Source: Nephromyces sp. MM_2019 (Eukaryota > Apicomplexa > Aconoidasida > Nephromycida). From it: a stretch of DNA of 33,695 bases. The notes under the pieces are model-generated. The model searched no databases. It was not told the DNA's origin and saw only the letters and a list, made by a program, of their open reading frames with translations. Position 1 is the first letter of the stretch; every line of letters begins with the position of its first letter. The stretch spans positions 1-33,695 of the forward strand of contig JADHZB010000222.1 in NCBI GenBank assembly GCA_015657535.1. The letters run 5' to 3'. Position numbers and translations under genes: made by a program. Shown piece after piece: positions 1 through 10,424 of this stretch.

Positions 1-240
1 CTCCACACACAACTGCACAAAAAAGTGCATAAAAGTGTACACAAGTCACAAATACACAACACCACACACCACTGCACACACACAACTCCACACACAACTG
101 CACAAAAAAGCACAGATAGACGCACACAAGTGCACACACATACAGGTACAGCTTAAGAAAGGTACATACGCACACAAGTAAAGCTATACACACACCCCTC
201 AACGCAAGAACAGCAAACCTACTATAAAATCTCGACCGTA
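1..240. repeat. CA-rich degenerate repeat at left edge
   Basis: The plus strand is dominated by CACA-type steps. A 25-base unit beginning CTCCACACACAACTGC occurs identically at 1-25 and 86-110, a period of 85, so the window probably opens inside a longer tandem array. Purines other than A are rare on this strand. No open frame of note is present. Confidence 0.75.
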
Positions 241-289
241 CATGCTTAGGACACACCAAACAGAGAAAGCTTCATAGTACTAAACTTAC

Positions 290-415
290 GTTTATAGCTT
301 GTTTCTCATTTAAAAGGCAGCTCCGTTCCGCACACACTATTCTAAAGCACTTGTGTATAAGAGAGCCCAGCTGCCGCAACTCTGCCCCTGAAGGTCCCCT
401 CGCTTGCATCTTAAT
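290..415 (-). CDS. Internal exon of an unidentified minus-strand gene (partial)
   Basis: On the minus strand a strong acceptor (AACTTTCTTCAG) precedes 126 bases, exactly 42 codons, followed by a consensus donor GTAAGT. The peptide starts IKMQARGPSGAELRQ and ends LLNEKQAIN; it is mixed and polar, unlike the surrounding simple repeats, and both ends are phase 0. The next exon would lie left of 290 and probably off the window. Possible upstream exons at 849-934, 1097-1235 and 1690-1722 also have splice-like borders, but their phases do not chain to this one, so the model is incomplete. I do not recognise the protein. The exon itself is fairly secure; the gene around it is not. Confidence 0.5.
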
Positions 416-479
416 CTGAAGAAAGTTCGCCGTTGTGAGCAGAGCCATAGACAATAGATATATATATAGTGGGATTTAT

Positions 480-660
480 GCGTTAAAAAAGGTGAAAATA
501 ACCACGCATACACAAAGATAGCAAAGAACCACCTCTACACATAGAACAAATCACCAACTACATACACATATCAAACAACCACCAATACATACATAGCAAA
601 CACCCATCTACACATATCAAGCAACCGTCCTAACCACACACAAATCACCCAAAGTGCTTA
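480..660. repeat. CA-rich degenerate minisatellite
   Basis: Several imperfect copies of a roughly 30-base unit with the core CACATATCAAACAACCACC follow one another. Copies differ by substitutions and small indels. The same kind of unit (CACACATATCGA..AACC) reappears near 33.0-33.15 kb, which suggests a genome-wide repeat family. No coding signal is seen. Confidence 0.55.
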
Positions 661-1054
661 TACTCTCAAGCAAATCAGCTGTACATACGCACTTTGCAAT
701 GGCAATCACTGCAACACAAAAACAACCGGAAAAGCATCAGTAAATAAGATAAAAACCCACTCTAAAAGAAGACACACACGACTAAATTTGCGATGAAACA
801 ATGACTACAAAACAAATGCTTACCAGGAGTTGTTAACGAGATGCATACCTTCTCAATGTGTGTGTCATACGAACAGTACACATTAGAGCAGAACGTCGTA
901 TGCTTTTTCTCGTTAGATCAGATGAAAAAGATTCCTTAAAATTCCACAGGTAATCAAAGCTGTAAAGAAGCACACCTTGCGATATATATATAAACAAATA
1001 GCCCTCAAAAAGCAGCCTCCAGTGTTATTCTAAGCCTTTTCTGACACACACACA

Positions 1055-1235
1055 GAAAGAAACAAAGAAAGAAAGAAAGAATTTGTTAAATTAGACCTTA
1101 TAATCTGATTCTTTGCATATTTTTTCCGCTCCTTTTTCTTCTTTTTCATCTTCTTCTTTCGCTTTTTCTTCTCGGTATATGGAAAGAAAGCTCTACCCAA
1201 CATTTGATACGCAGCCAAAAAGCATAAAGTCACCT
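1055..1235 (-). other. Simple-sequence tract overlapping a possible Lys-rich exon
   Basis: A (GAAA)n-like microsatellite at about 1055-1080 lies next to a CTT/TTC-rich stretch at 1128-1172. Read on the minus strand, 1097-1235 has an acceptor (GTTTTAAAG) and a weak donor (GTCTAA), and encodes LCFLAAYQMLGRAFFPYTEK followed by a run of about 25 Lys/Arg residues. It could be an exon with a basic tail of the gene that includes 290-415, or merely a purine-rich tract that happens to be open. The phase does not join cleanly to its neighbours. Confidence 0.25.
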
Positions 1236-2094
1236 CTTTAAAACAAAAATGATGAAGCAGCTTCGCACATTTGAATATGTAGCCTTTTGAAGCACTTCAA
1301 GATACGCAAAAAACTCAATAAAAAGCCCAAATAATGAAAGAAAAAGTGTGAAGATGGCTTCTGTAGGTATAAGCTATGATGATTGATGCAGAGCAATACA
1401 ACGTGAAAGTTCGGTTGAAGGCACCAGTTGGAGAGATTAGCTGGAGAGACCAGCTACATACAGACTAATTTGAGACAAGTTAAAAAAACTAGCTAGAGAG
1501 AGACTTAAATCAACGCTAATGCAGGATCAAAACGTTGGAATACCTGCAAAAATCAATACACACACTTTTCCTAAGCCCCTAGAAACCATGCATAATTAAA
1601 TGAAATCATCGCTTTGCGATAACCCTCATGAAGATGAAGCAAACGTCACGACGAAAAGCAAACCAAGTGAATATTCCGCACTCACTTACCCAAATAAAGC
1701 CTATTTTCTTTATAAATTTTGCTAAAAAATAGACTTAACACACAAGCTTGGTTTGCCATCATTGAATGAGCCACATTGTAAACGCACAAATAAGCAGTCA
1801 TGTATACAATTTTCGCACAGAAACCACACTATGCAACCCCTGAATATATTGATGCAAAATGAATCTCCATCACTACCACTGACAAGCAGTGGAGCAATGT
1901 CTTCCTGTAGACATCACTACAGTGATAAGTGTATCTTTTTTCAGACAAAGAATACCGTTGGAAAATTGGGAAAAAACCCTTCATTTTACAAAAAATATCG
2001 AGTAGCATCAAACGCTTGCAATATTTGGCCTTGACACACTCTACATGATACACTCGAATAACTAAATTTTCATAAAAAGAAGACCAACTAAAAC

Positions 2095-2400
2095 TTTATA
2101 TTTCCCAGAAAAAACCGAAAAAATCCCAAAAATAAGACGAAACAAAACAGCAAAGATTTCCAAAAAAAACTCAAAAAACCCCAAAAAGACGAAACACAAT
2201 AACAAAGATTTCCCGGAAAAAGCCCTAAAAAAACAAAAAAAACCCAAAAACCTAAAAAGAAGAAAATAAAACAAAGATATCCAAAAAAACCAAAAAGAAG
2301 ACAAAACAAAATATCAAAGATTTCCACATATCAACCTTGAAGAGAAGACGAAACAAAGCAACAAAGATTTCTAAAAAAAAACACCCACAAAGCGACCCTC
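2095..2400. repeat. A-rich minisatellite with 45-60 base units
   Basis: About five copies of a unit with the core AGACGAAACAAAAnAnCAAAGATTTCC are separated by A-rich spacers with short C runs (CCAAAAA). Copies start near 2137, 2188, 2257, 2300 and 2346. The plus strand is almost free of G and T. The opposite strand therefore shows overlapping Phe/Leu/Gly-rich open frames between 2062 and 2327, which I regard as products of the repeat and not genes. Confidence 0.7.
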
Positions 2401-2814
2401 CACCTCAACCAAAAGCAACATGAATCATTAACCCTCGCTCTGCACTTCATCGTTGGCAGAGGTTTTTTGATTGAAAAAGTAAACCCAACAAATGTTCATA
2501 CCCTCAATATGCTTGATAATTCAGAGAAATATTGAAAACGTGCAAATTTGGTTGCATTATTCCTCGAACCGTTTGGCTTGAGCACCGTGACTTCTTCCTG
2601 AAATGTCAAACATTTACCACTGCAGTTAAATGGAGAAAAAGAGCGCCATTTTGTGATGGGACCCACTCAGGATGGTGGATCAACGCATTTTATATGCACC
2701 AAATTGCAGACATAATATGCAAGTTCAGTAAGGGGGGTGCATTGTTGAAAAAAAGTGCGCAAAGGCGTTGAATCCGTCAAGAGAGCGAAAATCGGCGATA
2801 TTGAAGGTATACGT

Positions 2815-3075
2815 ACAACAATGTGTGTGCGGGTAGGGAGGTGTGTGGTTGAAGCGAAGAAATGCGTGCTGGGAGGGGGGAGGAGGGGGGGTGCTGGGGT
2901 GTGTTGATGGGTTTGTTGGGGTGTGCTTGTGGGCGTTGATCTTGGTGTGTTAGGGTGCTGGTGCGTTGGTGCATTGGTGGGTGCTCTTTGTGTGTTGGTG
3001 TGTGTAGTTCATGTGTGTCGGTGCGTGTGTAGTTCATTCGTGCATTAATGCATGCTTTTTCGTGCGTGTCCATAC
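2815..3075. repeat. TG/G-rich asymmetric tract with G-quadruplex candidate
   Basis: The plus strand is TG- and G-rich with almost no C, in units such as GGTGTGTTGGTGTG and GTGTGTAGTTCAT (twice, near 2999 and 3026). At 2871-2899 four or more G runs of three to seven bases are separated by one to five bases, enough for an intramolecular G-quadruplex. The minus-strand Pro/His/Thr open frame here (2777-3073) is low complexity and rejected as a gene. Confidence 0.6.
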
Positions 3076-3079
3076 ATTC

Positions 3080-5050
3080 TTATTTTTTCACGCATTTTTA
3101 TAGTAAAGTATATATAAAAGGTGCGATTTTTCATAGAAGAAATGATTTTATTTATATATTTGAAGCGAATAGATTAAGATTTTCTCTACTCTATTGATAG
3201 CTACAAAGTTTATCACGAATTTACTAGTAAATCTATGAAAAGCCCGGTAGCTACCCTCTTCCTCTTTACCAGGAACACTCCCTCTTGGGATTTTTTTGGC
3301 CTCCACTGTGGCTTCAACAAGCCCTGGAAAATACCCAGAACTACTCCTTATGCCTACCGTTTTTGCATCAAACCTCGTCTAACTCTTTAAAAAGAAACTA
3401 GACATAATTTTCAATGGTAAATCTAAGCACCTAGCTAGTGTGTTTCATAGGTTTAAGAGAGTAAACTGTGTCTACAGTCTGTGAATACAAAAGTAACATG
3501 TCATTCTAGATTTTTTGTTGAGTTAATTGTAAGTCTTTCTCAGCTTTGCTAGCTGCTTTGTGATGAAGAAGGTGAAATAGTCGGTTTAGGAATGCGATTT
3601 TTACAGGAAAGCATATCGTTTCAAGAGGAAAAGTCGGGACTTTTTTTGCATAAATGTCGAGTGCATTTGTTATTCTCAAAAGTCTCCCTACTAGTTGTGA
3701 ATCCTTGTTCTAGAGCAAAAAATTAGAACTCTGATTTCTCTAGTCTTTTGCGTGAAGACACTTAATTGCTTGCTGAAGTTAATTGGTTATCTCTCTTTAT
3801 GGAGCGAATTGAAGTTTGCATCTTTTCCGAGGCTGAATGGAAATTTTCCATAGAATGAACTACAGACTCCCAGCCGCTCATTCCACTTCAAAAATGATGG
3901 AAAACATCAATTTTTAATGATGGCACTCCGCCTAAACTATGCTCCTTGGCTAAGAAGTGCACATATATTTTCCCTATACCTTTACTCTCCAGTGTAAGCT
4001 TTTTGATCAGATGTCCATACATTAACTAAAAGAAGACTTATTGTATCTTTGTATGTTATTTTGAGCTAAGACTTTGTACTATTTGAGCTAAGACTATGTT
4101 TTATTTCAGCCACGCATAACCCTTACGAAGATAATACTGGTTCAAAACATCATGTTTCTCTTTTTTATTCTATTTGTGTTACTTTTTCTTGAAGATTTCT
4201 GGAATTTTTAATTTTTTGAAACTTTTTAATGCTTTTTACCTTTAAAATAGCGAAAATTAGTGAGAAAGCAAAACGACGTGATGAGGGAAACATTATGCTT
4301 ATTAAAATATTTATGTGGAGATTACCTGTGGAAGCTTCTTTTGTTTAAAGCATACAAATTTAGCGGCAGGTTTTTTATACTCCGTTTTTGCTTACCATAC
4401 TTAAGTTCCAACGCTGGAAACTTAGATTTATAAGTGTTTTAAATGGATGCTGAGTGAGTGGATGTTGAGTCAGCGGATGCTGAGTGAGTTTTTTGTCTGA
4501 TAGTTACCTATCTACTGTTGAAGATGATAATTTGATTTATATGCAGGATATGAGGAAATTTTTATGCTAAAAAGCGGCCTATATAGGACCTGGCTACAGA
4601 ATGGTATTGTCTTGGGCATTTTGATGCGGATTTGTGTTGCGTGGAGCTTAAATCAGTCAGATTTGGCTTGTTTTGTCGTGAATTTCATACGCTTCTGCCT
4701 CGGTTCAAGAGCGTATGCATTGTTACGCTTTTTTAGCTCGCCTATACCCTTTTAACGTAAGATATATAAATAATCGATTAGTATGCGATTTTTTTGAAAA
4801 AAACTGATTTTTCCAATCTTTTTGCTTTTGCTTGAGACTTTCTCGTCCAGTTTCTGACGATGTACATCTAGACATTTTCGTGTTAGCCTTACGCTGAATC
4901 TCACTCCCTCTGCATATATTCTGCCATTTACTCTATTTTATTTTAACTGAGGAGCTTCTCCGTTTCTTGAATAGTCCCCAATCAGTCAAAATCTGTTCTA
5001 GTATCAATTTTAAGTCAAGTTGCTGCTCTGTGTTTTTCTCTTATCATCTG
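3080..5050. other. Gene-poor interval upstream of TFB2
   Basis: AT-rich sequence with frequent stops in all frames. A 15-base unit, GGATGCTGAGTGAGT, is repeated three times in tandem at 4445-4489 with a few changes in the middle copy. The promoter and the first coding exon of TFB2 must lie somewhere in this interval, because the exon at 5054 has no usable start codon. I could not choose a convincing ATG-containing exon. Confidence 0.4.
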
Positions 5051-5053
5051 CAG

Positions 5054-8000
5054 CAGCAGCCTAGGGTTCAGGAAACTACTTCAAAGAGGGTGTTACCCAC
5101 CAAAGAAGCAGAGTCAGGAGTCGCAAATCGAAGGTTACATACAGCCAATGCCTCATCTAATCGTTCATGGGCTGCTTTATCCAACAAATTGCAGGGTTCC
5201 GTGAGCACGGAGAGCATAGACCATTACGCCTACTTGCGTCTTTTGCCTTCTTCAATTTGGAAGGTCCTCTTTGAAAATTCTGTCTGTCTTCAAGCTATTA
5301 TCAAGTCTCTCGATGAACTAGAGAGGCTGATAGTTATAAGGCTATGTTTTTTGCATCAGCCGGTTTCTGAAAGGGCAATGCAGCTATGGGTCAATGAAGA
5401 TGGAGTACCAGCACTACGAAGGTCAATCAATATACTCATTAGCAGCAACGTACTCTCCCCTATTGGCAATGCCTCTTTGAATGCTCCACGTACCAGTCTA
5501 ACTCAATATTCTCTCGATAAATGCTTCCAAAGCAACTTGAGGAAGCTTCTCCTACAAGGCCCATCATGGGATAAGCTTCAGTGTATGCAGCCAGCTTATG
5601 ATGATGAAACTGCTTTATCGCACGGGAAGAGGCACAAGAGTAGCCTTCCAGACCGAGAAGTTCTTCATGAGCATTCCAGAGGTAAATGGGACAATATTTT
5701 GCGCTACATAGTTTCCCCCTACGAAGGTGACGAAGACAAACCGCTTGCAGTATCGCAGGAAGAGGCAGAAAAGACTGGAGGAGGGTTGGGATTGATCAGC
5801 CAGGTTAGTTAGATACGAAGAATCGTGGGATCTGGAGCGGTGATAATCTCTTGTAGTAGCAGCATTGGAAGGTTCTTTTTGAACGCAATAGAATCTGCTA
5901 TTTTTTGTTTTGCCTTTTGCGATGCTTTTATAGATGGTTTGCTTGCTATTTTAAATCGTTTCTCCACTTGGTATATTTTTGTTTTCTTTCATTGTATCTT
6001 GCCTGTCTCTATGATATATTCTTAAATCCTCACACGCTCTAATTTTCTCTATCAGGACCCAGTTTTTCTAAACCCAATTGATGACGTACCCCCAGTCAGG
6101 CCATGTGAAGATGTCGTTACTATCTTGAAACGGAAGAAGCTTCTTCCAAGGACTTTTTCCGGAAGTTCCACAAGGAGTAGTGGAATGAGTAGAGAAGCTT
6201 TTTCGTGGTTTCTCAAGGATTTACGGAGTCAGATCATCTCTCTCGTTGTCGAATTTTTGTTCATGCTAGATGCAGGAGACTTATCAGACGCTGCACATCA
6301 AGTAGAGAACACTCTAAAGTCATATAATTCCTCTAGCACAAGCAGCCATCACGCAATGAAGAAGGATAAAGCCACGTTTATGGGAAGTTCTGCCTTAGCT
6401 GGGGGTAGTCAATCGGTTCATTCTAGTGAAAAAGTGGTTGGATTCAACCATCTGATGGAAAAGACTTCATCAGGACTGCCGGAAACCCAAGGGAATGTAG
6501 GCAATCAGGATGCATCTCAGGCTGGCATTGAAAACGCCAATATGAAGGCGTCTTCCAAGTCAATTTCGAGCAACTTACATTCCTCATATCCCTTGGGAAT
6601 GAAGGAAAATCCCCAAGCTGCTGCCAGGGCTAGCAGCGGTAATAGTGAGCGGGTTGCTGCTGCAGCAAAAGCAGTTCAGGAGGTGCTCATAATGATACTG
6701 TGGCTTTCACAGTCGACTATCGGTCACCCATTTTCAGCCTTGTCTCTCTCCTCTGTCCAGCGTCGATTCCTGCTGCTAGCTTACGATATAGGGCTAATAT
6801 GGATGAAGCATCCTAGCCGTCTTTCGCAAGCCGCTTATACTTCGCATTTAGAATCCGATCATACGACATCTTCAACCTCAAAAAGTAAAAACCTGCATTA
6901 TTATGTCGCTCCTTATGCTTTGCTATTAAAAGCTGACTCGAAAGTTACCAGAAGTCTCACCTCTTCAATGTCTACTCTCTCAGCGGATTTTTCTAGACGA
7001 AGAGCTATGCAAGCTGGAGGAGATGCTTCTCATGATAATTTCCTAGCTGCTCATCACTATTTTGGGCCTTTGTTGAAACGCTCTGGGGTCATGCATCGTA
7101 GCCAACATACTGATGCTGGGACCAGAGACCAAAGTAAACAACATCAAAGCATGCAAGAAAAAGGCATGTTTGCTGCTGCAGATAGTCATAACCAGTGGGA
7201 GAGAAGTGATTCTCTTATTTCTTCAGGACTTAGGATGCCCTCATTATCTGTTCATGACCAGAGTAATGATAGCTACACTGCTCAAGCTAGTCTGCTCGGT
7301 GATACTCCACCACATGCTGCTGCTACGGGCCAAGAAACAGCGATACACACTACAAGTAATGTAGTAAACACCCCGCTTGCTGCATCTTCTTCATTTTCCT
7401 CCAACCAAAAATCCGGGAAAAATCGCGATTTTCGCAAGCAGCCAGGGGGTTCTACAGTTGGCTACTCAACTGCTGAAGAACAAACACCTCCATCTGATGT
7501 AGTTCCTATGAACTATACGTACAATAATAGCACATCAGGCGAAATGGAGGAAAGTGATGAAACTCGCTCTAAGAAAAAGTTCCAAAGTCATGAGCTGGTC
7601 TCCAGCCGTGCTACCCACGCCAACGTGCACCAGGAGGGGAGCGATGCCCCTACAAGCCATCCATCATCTCAGAGGGGGCTGGAGGCTGGTATCCTAGTAC
7701 AGAGTAACTTCAAAGTGTACGTATATACGGCTTCAGCTCTACAAATATCTATCCTCAGCCACCTCTGCGAGCTGCAGGCTAGGACCATAAACTTAGTCGT
7801 AGGGATATTGACCAGAGAAAGTGTCTTGGCAGCTTATCGAAGTGGAATAACTGCCGATCAGATACTGAGATTCCTTGAATCTCATGCGCATCCTGCCTTG
7901 CATGACATGTACGTTAGAGAGGGGAAAAGTTTCATCCCTGAGAATGTAGTTATGCAGCTCAAAATGTGGGAAGCAGAAAGGCAAAGATTGACACTTGAGA

Positions 8001-8317
8001 CTGCGGTTGTTTTTAAGAGATGGCAGCAGGATTTTCTGCCAGAACTCTTCCAAAAGAGTGTTAAGTGGGCTATTGGAAAGGGCTATTGTCTTTACTATAC
8101 AAAGTGGGATGACGACCCGGACTCTTTGAAATTTTCCGAATGGATGATGAATGAGAAGTACTTGTGCATTTTACCTGATGCCAAGGCTGAAATGATAAAT
8201 AAGATCCGTGAATTCCGGGAGATTATTCGCGAGAGAGGCTTACAGAGCCAAAACCAAGCAGGAGATGATGCAGATAATTTAAGCTCGGTTTCAAGCCAAG
8301 CAGTTAGCTTCTTATGA
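5054..8317 (+). CDS. TFB2: TFIIH subunit p52/Tfb2 (5' end missing)
   Basis: General transcription factor IIH subunit 4 is a core TFIIH component that anchors and stimulates the XPB translocase in promoter opening and nucleotide excision repair. Two exons join in phase 0: 5054(or earlier)-5803 and 6056-8317, with intron GTTAGT..TATCAG. Counting from 5054, residues ~59-115 (YLRLLPSSIWKVLF, RLCFLHQP, QLWVN) match the N-terminal p52 domain. Residues ~455-500 (EVLIMILWLSQSTIG, IGLIWMKH) match the middle helices. Residues ~795 to the end hold the conserved VYVYTASALQISIL, TRESVLAAYRSGITADQI, SHAHPAL and QLKMWEAERQRL stretches, then the XPB-binding C-terminal domain. The protein is at least 1003 residues, against about 460-510 in human and yeast; the excess is two Ser/His/Gln-rich inserts of roughly 340 and 240 residues. 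The frame is open upstream to about 4896 but holds no ATG, and the first internal Met lies inside the conserved domain, so the start is in an unseen upstream exon. The acceptor before 5054 (CATCTGCAG) is likely but not proven. Confidence 0.93.
5804..6055 (+). other. TFB2 intron
   Basis: A 252-base GT..AG intron with donor CAG|GTTAGT and acceptor CTCTATCAG. Reading through it meets a stop three codons after the donor, while removing it joins LGLISQ to DPVFLNPIDD in phase 0. The interior is T-rich, as expected for an intron here. Confidence 0.85.
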
Positions 8318-9735
8318 TAAGACTTTGTTGTTTCGTGGGGGAGCAACTAGCAAAACTGAAATGATTGTTGTATGGTTCGATTCAAGGCTATTTCGCTAGT
8401 GAGATTGATAGTATAAAAGCTGGTGGTGGATATTTTGAGACGATTTTTAAATTTTAGACAGTAAATGTACAGGCATAGTGGGATGTATCTGATGTTATAC
8501 CAAAAAAAGGAGTTTCAGATTTCCCACCTGTTCGATTTTTAGTTGTGTGACTTTTGGCAATTATGCTGATGAATGCTCTGCATAGAACTGCAAAAAGACT
8601 CATGAAGCCTTGCTTCCATGATTTTATAGTGCGAAGCAAAAATTTCCGCATCAAATCGGAGAGTTTCTTCTTTTTTATTTTGCTGTTAGCATTTCATTTC
8701 AACTAGACATGGCCATTTATTGCACTCTTCAGCTGGCTCAGAAAAAACGGCGGTTTAGAGAAAAAGGATGTATTTTGTTCATAAAACAGTTTTTTAAAGT
8801 GATTTATAAGTGATATATTGGGGAATATTATTTGCGAAAGGAACCATAGCTTCGAAAGGGCAGCATCTGGGAGATATGAGTTGTTCGGCGCTTCGCATTA
8901 TATTTTGAGTATTTTTCATGCCAAAATTTGAGCAAGTTTATTCTTTATGTGTGCTGCAAAATATGCCATATTCTGGAGTATGTGCTATATTCTTCATCTT
9001 TTTCTATACTATGCCTCCGAAGCTGAGATACTATTGAAGAGATATGCTCTCAGTATTTCATGGTATTACCCAGCATTGATTATTCCTATATATATCCGGG
9101 TGCTTTTCTTGGGTTATATCACCCAATAACGACGCTTGGCGTGATAGTAATCAACATCATCTTATTTGATTTTTTTTCGCTGCTTTGGTTAGGATATTAC
9201 GCGGTGTGAAGCTATTAAAATAGTGCTTACTTCGTCGCCACCCTACTGCTAGTGTGCTTCAAAATCAAAATAGCAGAGGATAGTGTCATTTGGGGTGTGA
9301 ATGCTGTCTTTCTAGGATGCGACTATGTTGTAGCTTCAATTTTCGTGCTACACATGGAAGTAGCCCATAATAATGTGATACACAAGACATGGCAATTAGA
9401 CACACACAGTTTATAGCATTCCCGCACTCAGCTTACTAGTACGAGAAATTCATGAAGGAGAAGTGACGTGTATGATACTGGTAGTTTCTTTTGTTGCACA
9501 ACTAAGTAATCTACAAGTATGAATGAGCTAATATCGCAAACGCTAGACTTTGTCAAAAAATGCCTCAGAAGCCTGATGCATTGCTTTCTAATTGTGAACA
9601 GATATGATAAAACCATAACTGGGAAAGTTTGCTACATCAAACGATATGCACTTTTCTAAGTTCTCCCACATGACCAGCCTGCAGAGCCAAACTGGAAAAA
9701 GCGTGGAAATCATACAAACCCAAAACAGGGCGGTG
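8318..9735. other. Tail-to-tail intergenic interval
   Basis: Between the 3' ends of TFB2 (+) and the minus-strand gene ending at 9736. A minus-strand stretch at 9428-9592 has a good acceptor (CTGTTCACAATTAG) and stays open for about 50 codons, so it could be a further 3' exon of the minus-strand gene. Apart from that I see only AT-rich sequence and scattered short frames. Confidence 0.35.
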
Positions 9736-10424
9736 CTAGCAGATATTGCTTGATATGCATCTTTTTATATTTTTAACTTGGGAATCAACCCTTGTGTAGT
9801 AACTGCCAATAATAAGTACCATCAACAGTGCCCTTGCGCTAAAAGGAGCGATGGAAAGATGCTTATAACTAACGACTTTTAGCGGAAAAAACTTTTTTCT
9901 TGATGTAAGTTCTTCCTTAGTCCAAAGCGAAACAGAAGCCACGAGAAAAAGTCCGTAATGATATTCTAGCCAGATTAGCCGTTCACTTCAATATTAGTAA
10001 AGTTGTTCGCTATCAAATTAATAGCATGAAGGTCCCTCACTGGTAACCAGGAGGACTTTGAAGGGAATTCTGCAAACTGGGAGGCATTGGATAGTTTCAC
10101 GTCCCAAAAGGCGATGAATATCCCTGTGGTACCTGCCAGTTACTGTTGCAGCGAATAAGAATGGGTAAAATTTTGTATGTATCGCTTGGACTACAGCTGA
10201 TAATCTAGCAGCTTAACCTTTAGAAGAAGCGTGCATGTATTACATCTTCTGTGGGCCGTAGGGGTTGCAACCGCACACATGGCGTAGAGAAGTGGGAATT
10301 TCAAGTGCAGCTATCTAAATATTTTATGCTTCATTCAAGCCGCTAAATAGTTGGTATACACCAAATTTTACCGGGAAGCAAGGCCCTAGCCGATTGATAC
10401 CTATTCTTGAATTGCAAACTAGTG
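9736..10424 (-). CDS. 3' part of an unrecognised split gene, two frames open
   Basis: Four exon-like blocks on the minus strand have good splice borders: 10372-10424, 10244-10310, 10041-10132 and 9736-9965. Donors are GTAAAA, GTAATA and GTGAGG; acceptors end TACAAG, TTAGATAG, ACTGGCAG and CTGGCTAG. In frame A the phases chain 2-1-2-1 and give a continuous reading with SLQFKNRYQSARALLP, HVCGCNPYGPQKMYHRDIHR, SLWTKEELTSRKKFFPLKVV and a hydrophobic ARALLMVLIIGSYY segment, stopping at 9736. In frame B the same borders chain 1-0-1-0 (FPLLYAMCAVATPTAHRR, GIFIAFWDVKLSNASQF, TDFFSWLLFRFGLRK) and stop at 9879. Frame A is richer in charged residues and longer, so I prefer it. A further upstream exon at 11059-11110 is possible. 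I recognise no family. The boundaries are better supported than the frame. Confidence 0.42.

Noticed and set aside
2062..2327. Two overlapping Phe/Leu/Gly-rich minus-strand ORFs
   Set aside because: They are translations of the A-rich minisatellite; composition follows the repeat, not a protein.
2777..3073. 98-codon His/Pro/Thr-rich minus-strand ORF
   Set aside because: It lies entirely in the TG/G-rich tract and repeats with it.
7113..8346. Additional ORFs in other frames across TFB2
   Set aside because: They are shadows of the strongly supported TFIIH p52 exon.
8360..8400. tRNA-like T-arm (GGTTCGATTC)
   Set aside because: The flanking bases do not pair as a T stem and there is no acceptor stem or D arm upstream.
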